Source of the DNA: Kitasatospora sp. NBC_01266
Lineage (GTDB): Bacteria; Actinomycetota; Actinomycetes; Streptomycetales; Streptomycetaceae
Direction: 5' to 3'
Length of the DNA stretch: 64,000 nt
Assembly (NCBI RefSeq): GCF_036242395.1
Contig: NZ_CP108458.1
Span: 3,162,001 to 3,226,000 of the forward strand
Positions 59,216-64,000 of this stretch are shown one piece after another. The notes below the pieces were generated by a model. The model did not search any database and was not told the origin of the DNA. It was given only the letters and a program-made list of their open reading frames with translations. Both the position numbers and the translations under genes were made by a program. Numbering within the stretch: position 1 is the stretch's first letter; the number at the start of each line of letters is the position of its first letter.

Positions 59216-60571
59216 GTGTTGAGCACTCTCCTCTCCCGCGGCCGCCGCCGGGACAGCTACCGGCCCGGCACCGCGATCCAGCACTGGACGCCGGAGGATC
59301 CCGGGTTCTGGGCCGCGACCGGTGCGCGGGTCGCGGCCCGCAACGCACGGATCGCGGCGCCGGCCCTGCTGCTGGCCTGCGCGGTGTGGCAGCTCTGGTC
59401 GGTGACGGTGGTCCAGCTCGACCGGGCCGGCTTCGGCTACTCCGGATCGCAGCGGTTCTGGCTGACCGCCGTGCCCGGCCTGACCGGCGCCACCCTCAGG
59501 CTCGGCTACACCCTGCTCGGCCCGGTGGCCGGCGGGCGCCGCTGGACGGCGGCCAGCACCGCGCTGCTGATCGGCCCGCTGCTCTGGCTCGGCCTGGCGG
59601 TGCGGGACCCCGCGACGCCGTACCCGGTGATGGTGGCGATCGCCGCACTCTGCGGGATCGGTGGCGGCAGCTTCGCCGCCTCGATGGCCGGCGTCGCCCG
59701 GCTCTACCCGGGCAGGCTCAGCGGCGCCGCGAGCCTGCGCCATGCCGCCGTCGGCACCCTGGGCGTGGCGGCGGTGCAGCTGCTCGCCACGATCGCGATC
59801 ACCACCGGGATCCTCGCCCCGGCCGGCGGGCCCGGGGAGCGGCGGGGCGGCCCCGAGCTGTGGCTGCCGAACAGCGCCTTCCGCTGGATCCCGCTGCTGG
59901 TGCTGACCGCCGGGCTGGCCTGGTCGCTGATGAACGACTTCGTACCGCGGGCGGCCTGGCTCGAGAAGCCGAGGGCGGTCTACCGCCTCAAGCACACCTG
60001 GCTGCTGACCCTGCTCCAGCTGGGCACCTTCGGCTCCTTCATCGGCTTCGCCGCCGCGTTCCCGAACCTGATCGACACCACCTTCACCCCGCTCGACCCC
60101 GCCTGGTCCGCGACCCGCTACGCCTGGACCGGCCCGTTCGTCGGCGTCCTGGCCCAGTGGCTCGGCGGTCGGCCCGGCGCCCGGATGTCCGGCGCCAGGT
60201 GCACGCTGATCTCCTTCGCCGGCATGGCGCTGGCCGCCATCGTGGCGGTGCGGGCGCTGCCGGGCGACGGGGACGGCGGCAACTTCTGGCTCTGCTGGGC
60301 CGGCTTCCTGGGGGTGTTCCTCTTCGCCGGGCTCGGCAACGGCTCGACCCTGCGGCAGCTGCGGGCGGTCTTCGGCGGCCGGCACCGGACGGCCTCGGCG
60401 GTGGCCGGCCTGTCGACCGCGATCGCCGCCTACGGAGGCTTCTTCATTCCGTCGATGCTCGCGCTGCTCCCGATCACCGACCTGCTCTACGTCCTGGTCG
60501 GGTACTACGCGCTCTGCCTGGGCATCTGCTGGTGGTACTACGCCCGGGAGGGCGCGCAGGCGCCCGGCTGA
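59216..60571 (+). CDS. narK: NarK-type nitrate/nitrite transporter (MFS)
   Basis: A 451-residue transporter with about twelve membrane spans. The Gly-rich segment ALCGIGGGSFAASMAGVARLYP near residues 142-163 and GLGNGSTLRQLRAVFG near 372-387 correspond to the nitrate signature regions of the NarK/NasA branch, and conserved Arg residues sit in the helices that bind nitrate. It would import nitrate or exchange nitrate and nitrite. It comes last in the cytochrome-b/Rieske operon. GTG 59216 follows GGAG. Confidence 0.87.
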   Translation: MLSTLLSRGRRRDSYRPGTAIQHWTPEDPGFWAATGARVAARNARIAAPALLLACAVWQLWSVTVVQLDRAGFGYSGSQRFWLTAVPGLTGATLRLGYTLLGPVAGGRRWTAASTALLIGPLLWLGLAVRDPATPYPVMVAIAALCGIGGGSFAASMAGVARLYPGRLSGAASLRHAAVGTLGVAAVQLLATIAITTGILAPAGGPGERRGGPELWLPNSAFRWIPLLVLTAGLAWSLMNDFVPRAAWLEKPRAVYRLKHTWLLTLLQLGTFGSFIGFAAAFPNLIDTTFTPLDPAWSATRYAWTGPFVGVLAQWLGGRPGARMSGARCTLISFAGMALAAIVAVRALPGDGDGGNFWLCWAGFLGVFLFAGLGNGSTLRQLRAVFGGRHRTASAVAGLSTAIAAYGGFFIPSMLALLPITDLLYVLVGYYALCLGICWWYYAREGAQAPG

Positions 60572-60650
60572 GCGAGGCCGACGCCGGACGGGCGCTCGAC
60601 GGCGATTCGATGTTTGGTCGAGCGCCGTGTAATGTTCTCCAGGTCAGCAC

Positions 60651-60724
60651 GCGCCGCTAGCTCAGTTGGTTAGAGCAGCTGACTCTTAATCAGCGGGTCC
60701 GGGGTTCGAGTCCCTGGCGGCGCA
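60651..60724 (+). tRNA. tRNA-Lys (CTT), copy 1
   Basis: A 74-nt gene with the full cloverleaf: acceptor GCGCCGC paired with GCGGCGC, anticodon stem CTGA/TCAG with loop CTCTTAA (anticodon CTT), and T-arm GGTTCGAGTCC. CCA is not encoded. TAATGT 16 bases upstream is a probable -10 box. A strong hairpin follows. Confidence 0.97.
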
Positions 60725-60732
60725 CCGACGGT

Positions 60733-60771
60733 CGAAGGCCTCTCGTTCAGCTTCTGAGCGAGAGGCCTTCG
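60733..60771 (+). terminator. Terminator of tRNA-Lys copy 1
   Basis: An 18-bp stem (one G-U pair) with loop CTT, starting nine bases after the tRNA. Confidence 0.8.
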
Positions 60772-60943
60772 GCGTTTCCCGGGGCCGCCGCGCACCGGTG
60801 ATCCCGCCCCGAGGCGCCGCGTTTCCGGGCTCCGGTCGGTGGGGAGGGTAGGCGACGTCGGACGGTGGCTTCGCTGCGTGAGCGAATCGCTACCGCCACG
60901 CCTTCGACCACCTACCTGCCGATCTACCGAATCGAGGCCACGC

Positions 60944-61510
60944 ATGGCTGTGAAGGTGCTGCTCGTCACCGGGGACGCCGCCGAGTCGCTCGAGGTCTTC
61001 TACCCGTACCAGCGGCTGCGCGAAGAGGGGTACCAGGTCGACATCGCCGCGCCGAGCAAGAAGAAGCTGCGCTTCGTGGTGCACGACTTCGAGGACGGCT
61101 TCGACACCTACACCGAGAAGCCCGGCTACACCTGGCCCGCCGACCTGGCCTTCGCCGACGTCGACCCGGCCGAGTACGTCGCGCTGGTGATCCCCGGCGG
61201 CCGCGCTCCCGAGTACCTGCGCAACGACCCCGAGGTGCAGCGGATCGTGCGGCACTTCTTCGAGGCCGAGAAGCCGGTGGCGCAGATCTGCCACGGTCCG
61301 CAGATCACCGGCGCGGCCGGGGTGCTGGGCGGCCGGACCACCGCCGCCTACCCGGCGCTCGAACCGGACGTGCGGGCGGCGGGCGCCACCTACCAGGACG
61401 GCGAGGCCGTGGTGGACGGCATGCTGGTCTCGGCCCGCGCCTGGCCGGACCACCCGGGCTGGCTGCGCGCGTTCATCGAGATCCTGCGGACCAAGGCACC
61501 GGTGGCCTGA
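60944..61510 (+). CDS. DJ-1/PfpI-family protein
   Basis: A 188-residue protein of the class I glutamine amidotransferase-like fold. VLLVTGDAAESLEVFYPYQRL at the start carries the conserved Glu, and the nucleophile elbow AQICHGPQ with Cys near residue 115 is followed by the family His. Members act as proteases, deglycases or chaperones against stress; which applies here cannot be told. The ATG at 60944 follows GAGG by eight bases. It is convergent with the VOC gene. Confidence 0.9.
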   Translation: MAVKVLLVTGDAAESLEVFYPYQRLREEGYQVDIAAPSKKKLRFVVHDFEDGFDTYTEKPGYTWPADLAFADVDPAEYVALVIPGGRAPEYLRNDPEVQRIVRHFFEAEKPVAQICHGPQITGAAGVLGGRTTAAYPALEPDVRAAGATYQDGEAVVDGMLVSARAWPDHPGWLRAFIEILRTKAPVA

Positions 61511-61536
61511 GCCCCGGCGGACCGGCGGGCCCCGGC

Positions 61537-61944
61537 TCAGTACGACTGCAGCTCGATCAGCGTGCCGTCGGGGTCGCGCAGGTGGGCCGAGCGCAGCGTG
61601 GGACCCCACTCCGGCCGGTCGGTGGGCGCGGTCACCTGCTCACCGCCGTGGGCCAGGCAGAAGGCCAGCGCCGCGTCCACGTCGGCGACCCGGGAGACCA
61701 GCATCACCGAGTCCTGCGCGGGCGGGGCGCTGGGCGGCAGGGCGCCGGTCCCGATCGCGGCGGCCAGCGCCGACCGGTCGAACAGGACCAGGACGGCCTG
61801 GTCGGCGACGTCCCAGTTCGCGTACGGGCCGCCCTCGTCCCCGCGCTGCCGCACCGCGCCGAGGAGTTCGGGCAGCACGGCGTCGTAGAAGCGGAAGCAC
61901 TCGGCGAAACGGGTGACCAGCAGGCGAGGGTAGAGCGCGTCCAC
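61537..61944 (-). CDS. VOC-family (glyoxalase-like) protein
   Basis: A 135-residue protein with two beta-alpha-beta-beta-beta units of the vicinal-oxygen-chelate fold (YPRLLVTRFAECFRFYDAVLPELLG and, at the end, WGPTLRSAHLRDPDGTLIELQSY, where the Glu is a typical metal ligand). It may detoxify an electrophile or bind a drug. It is divergent from the MarR gene at 62040 and probably controlled by it. GTG 61944 with GGAGG five bases upstream is preferred over longer starts. Confidence 0.85.
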   Translation of the reverse strand: MDALYPRLLVTRFAECFRFYDAVLPELLGAVRQRGDEGGPYANWDVADQAVLVLFDRSALAAAIGTGALPPSAPPAQDSVMLVSRVADVDAALAFCLAHGGEQVTAPTDRPEWGPTLRSAHLRDPDGTLIELQSY

Positions 61945-61995
61945 GGCGACCTCCAGGCGGGTTCGGTGGCACCGGCCGGCAGTCGGCGCCATTTG

Positions 61996-62011
61996 GTGGG
62001 TAACCACCCAC
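61996..62011. promoter_or_regulatory. Candidate MarR operator between VOC and MarR genes
   Basis: GTGGGT-AACC-ACCCAC, perfect 6-bp arms with a 4-bp spacer, in the 95-bp divergent gap. An offset GGTGG/CCACC symmetry overlaps it. Confidence 0.55.
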
Positions 62012-62039
62012 TATTGGTCGCCACCCTACAATCTTCGGC

Positions 62040-62477
62040 ATGGACGCCACACCCCCGAGCCTGCTCGACCTCACCAGCTACCTGCTCGCGCAGACCGGCC
62101 GCCGGGCCCGGGGCCGACTCGCGACCCGGCTCGCCGAGCGGGAGCTGCGCCTGTGGCACCTGTCGATCCTGGCCGCACTCGCCGACTTCGGCCCGCACGC
62201 ACAGCGGGAGTTGGCCGAGCGGCTCGGCATCGACGCGAGCGACACGGTGCGGCTGCTGGACGAGCTGAGCCGAGGCGGCCTGGTCGAGCGGACCCGCTCC
62301 ACCACCGACCGCCGCCGGATCCAGGTCACCCTCACCCCCGCCGGGCAGGCCACCCTCGCGGACCTGCGCAACGAAGCCGCCGCCGTCCAGGACGAGGTGC
62401 TCGCCCCGCTGAGCCCCGCCGAGCGGGCCCAGCTGCACCAGCTGCTGCTGCGGGTCTTCACGGCCGACCGGACCTGA
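62040..62477 (+). CDS. MarR-family transcriptional regulator
   Basis: A 145-residue winged-helix protein: LWHLSILAALADFGPHAQRELAERLGIDASDTVRLLDELSRGGLVERTRS forms the DNA-binding helices and STTDRRRIQVTLT the wing with the DRR signature. It probably represses itself and the divergent VOC gene. There is no Shine-Dalgarno right before the ATG, so the transcript may be leaderless or nearly so. Confidence 0.88.
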   Translation: MDATPPSLLDLTSYLLAQTGRRARGRLATRLAERELRLWHLSILAALADFGPHAQRELAERLGIDASDTVRLLDELSRGGLVERTRSTTDRRRIQVTLTPAGQATLADLRNEAAAVQDEVLAPLSPAERAQLHQLLLRVFTADRT

Positions 62478-62529
62478 CGGCAGTCGGCGGAGCACCGCTT
62501 CCATTCGAGAGCACTGCTCTCTCCCGATT

Positions 62530-62557
62530 TCGACAGAGGCCGCTGGTCAGGTACTGT
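62530..62557 (+). promoter_or_regulatory. Promoter of tRNA-Lys copy 2
   Basis: TCGACA (62530-62535) and TACTGT (62552-62557), spaced 16 bp, with the tRNA starting 17 bases further on. A fair match to the actinomycete housekeeping promoter. Confidence 0.5.
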
Positions 62558-62573
62558 TCTCGGCGTTGAACAA

Positions 62574-62647
62574 GCGCCGCTAGCTCAGTTGGTTAGAGCA
62601 GCTGACTCTTAATCAGCGGGTCCGGGGTTCGAGTCCCTGGCGGCGCA
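62574..62647 (+). tRNA. tRNA-Lys (CTT), copy 2
   Basis: All 74 bases are identical to the gene at 60651-60724, 1,923 bp upstream, with the same strand and anticodon. Flanking sequences differ. CCA is not encoded. Confidence 0.97.
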
Positions 62648-62664
62648 CAACATGGCAAACGCCT

Positions 62665-62698
62665 GATGGGGCGCTCTCCTCCGGGAGAGCGCCCCATC
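62665..62698 (+). terminator. Terminator of tRNA-Lys copy 2
   Basis: A perfect 15-bp stem (GATGGGGCGCTCTCC and its complement) with a 4-base loop, followed by GCGTTTTCC with a short T-run. Confidence 0.85.
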
Positions 62699-62942
62699 GC
62701 GTTTTCCGGGCCGGCCCGACCGGAAACCGCCCGACCACCGCGTGACATGCCCCGCGGTCCCGCTCGGTCAACGATGCTGCGTGAACCATCGATCCTGCTC
62801 CCCGCGTGTGAGCTGACAGCCGCTCAAGCGGACCCGGTGACCACGATCGCGCCGCGACTTGTGATGATCCATGAGGAAGGTGCACACCAACGATCCGCCC
62901 GGCAGACCTGATTTCCCTTCGATGACGGGAGAACCAAACCCA

Positions 62943-64000
62943 GTGAGCGCTCCGCAGCAGGCAGCCGCGCCGCCGTCCCCACCGACGCCCGCCGGCCCGG
63001 TGGGAGCGTTACCGCGCCGGCCGACCCTGAGCCGCCCGGTCTGGGTCGCCACGGCGACGGCACTGCTGCTCGGGGTGCTCTGGGCCCGGTTCGTCGCCGG
63101 GGTCAGCGGAGACCTGGCCGCCCAGTGGGCCTGGGCGGACTTCGCCGCGCACCACCCGGGCTCGGCGTACGACCTGGCCTGGTACGGCGGCATGCACCCC
63201 GCCTCCTACAGCGTCCTGACCCCCTGGCTGATGGCCCTGTTCGGGGTGCGCACGGTCGCGGTGGCCAGCGGCGTCATCTCGGCGGCGCTGCTGGCCCACC
63301 TGGTGGTCCGGGCGGGCGTCCGCCGACCGCTGCCGGTGGTGCTCTGGGGAGCCTTCGCGCTCTCCTGCAACGTGGCCGCGGGACGGGTGACCTTCGCGCT
63401 CGGCATCATGTTCGGCCTGGCCGCGCTGCTGCCGATCGCCCCGGCCCCGACCACCGGTGACGGCACCGCAGCCCCGGCCACCGCCCCCGCCGCCGCTCCG
63501 GCGCGCGGCACCGACCGGTGGCGGCTCGCCTGGGCGGCCGTCCTCGCGCTGCTCGCCACCATGGCCAGCCCGGTGGCCGGGCTCTTCATCGAGGTGGCGG
63601 CGGCCGCACTGCTGCTCACCGGCCGCCGCCGGCTCGGCTGGGCGCTGGCCGGCCCCCCGCCGGTGGTGGTGCTGGGCACGGCACTGCTCTTCCCCGGCTC
63701 CGGGATCGACCCGATCTCCGGGCCCACCGCACTGATCTGCGTCGGCTGCGCCGCCGTGGTGGCGCTGATCAGCCCGCCGTCCTGGCGCACGCTGCGGATC
63801 GGCTGCCTGGTCTACGCCGCGGGTTCCGGACTGACCTGGATGTTCCGCACGCCGATCGGCAGCAACGTCGAGCGGCTCGCGCTGATCTTCGGCAGCGTGC
63901 TGGTGCTGGCCGCGCTCTGCAGCCGCCCGTTCAGCTGGTACCGCACCCCCGCCGCGTGCGTCGCCCTCGCGGTGACCGCGTACTGGACGGTCAGCGCCAA
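62943..64000 (+). CDS. Integral membrane protein (right end cut)
   Basis: At least 352 residues, open to the window edge. An Ala/Pro-rich cytoplasmic start (SAPQQAAAPPSPPTPAGP) precedes many hydrophobic segments, with SGDLAAQWAWADFAAHHPGSAYDLAWYGGMHPASYSVLTPWLMALFG in the first outer loop (WYGGMHPASY is the most distinctive part). The layout recalls GT-C-like glycosyltransferases or exporters, but I cannot name it. GTG 62943 is preferred because third-codon GC rises sharply from there and GGGAGA lies ten bases upstream; in-frame ATGs at 62871 and 62922 precede AT-rich, non-coding-like codons. Confidence 0.75.
   Translation, partial: MSAPQQAAAPPSPPTPAGPVGALPRRPTLSRPVWVATATALLLGVLWARFVAGVSGDLAAQWAWADFAAHHPGSAYDLAWYGGMHPASYSVLTPWLMALFGVRTVAVASGVISAALLAHLVVRAGVRRPLPVVLWGAFALSCNVAAGRVTFALGIMFGLAALLPIAPAPTTGDGTAAPATAPAAAPARGTDRWRLAWAAVLALLATMASPVAGLFIEVAAAALLLTGRRRLGWALAGPPPVVVLGTALLFPGSGIDPISGPTALICVGCAAVVALISPPSWRTLRIGCLVYAAGSGLTWMFRTPIGSNVERLALIFGSVLVLAALCSRPFSWYRTPAACVALAVTAYWTVSA

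Noticed and set aside
60651..62647. The tRNA-Lys pair as the two ends of an integrated mobile element
   Set aside because: There is no integrase, excisionase or phage gene between them, and both are complete genes with their own terminators.

Overview
The window is very GC-rich and has a filamentous-actinomycete gene complement: a SARP regulator with an NB-ARC domain, an XRE/DUF397 pair, a Tat-exported phospholipase C, a CseB/CseC-like two-component system, a tricorn protease, many GTG starts and 1-4 nt stop/start overlaps. I infer a streptomycete (Streptomyces, Kitasatospora or a close relative). The sequence alone does not fix the genus.

Region 1 (about 0.1-25.3 kb, all minus strand) is one biosynthetic cluster that looks like a single operon read from 25.3 kb towards 0. 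It opens with a tetronate-forming cassette: FabH-like KASIII, FkbH-like glyceryl-ACP synthase, discrete ACP, E2-type acyltransferase, then an FAD monooxygenase. Three modular type I PKS proteins follow: KS-AT-DH-ER-KR-ACP; KS-[no AT]-KR-ACP-KS-AT-DH-KR-ACP; KS-[no AT]-ACP. A type II thioesterase, a stand-alone malonyl-type AT and a 92-aa protein of unknown function close the operon. There is no terminal thioesterase domain. The last module has no ketoreductase, so it should present a beta-ketoacyl-ACP, which is the substrate that glyceryl-ACP-dependent tetronate formation needs. I infer a tetronate polyketide made by a mixed cis-AT/trans-AT line in which two modules lost their AT and are served by the free AT. 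This is the most interesting system in the window. The cluster may continue beyond the left edge.

Region 2 (25.4-36.0 kb) holds a LysE exporter divergent from the cluster, a Rossmann-like hypothetical protein, a full tricorn protease, an MT0933-type small protein, a divergent SDR/MarR pair, and a block of D,D-carboxypeptidase, response regulator and CseC-like kinase, followed by a conserved pair of small hypothetical genes.

Region 3 (36.0-44.3 kb) is an accessory stretch bounded by two almost identical secreted bulb-lectin genes, 7,632 bp apart, that share about 596 bp including the promoter region. Between them lie a SARP regulator, a secreted CHAP hydrolase, three tiny minus-strand genes, an XRE regulator with two DUF397 genes, a lipoprotein and a cupin.

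Region 4 (44.3-64.0 kb) is more ordinary: a DUF2142 membrane protein, phospholipase C, pentapeptide-repeat protein, LtrA-like protein, an oligopeptide ABC transporter, a cytochrome-b-like/Rieske/NarK operon without a nitrate reductase, two identical tRNA-Lys(CTT) genes flanking a DJ-1/PfpI gene and a VOC/MarR pair, and the start of a membrane protein cut by the right edge. Several long perfect hairpins act as likely terminators between genes.
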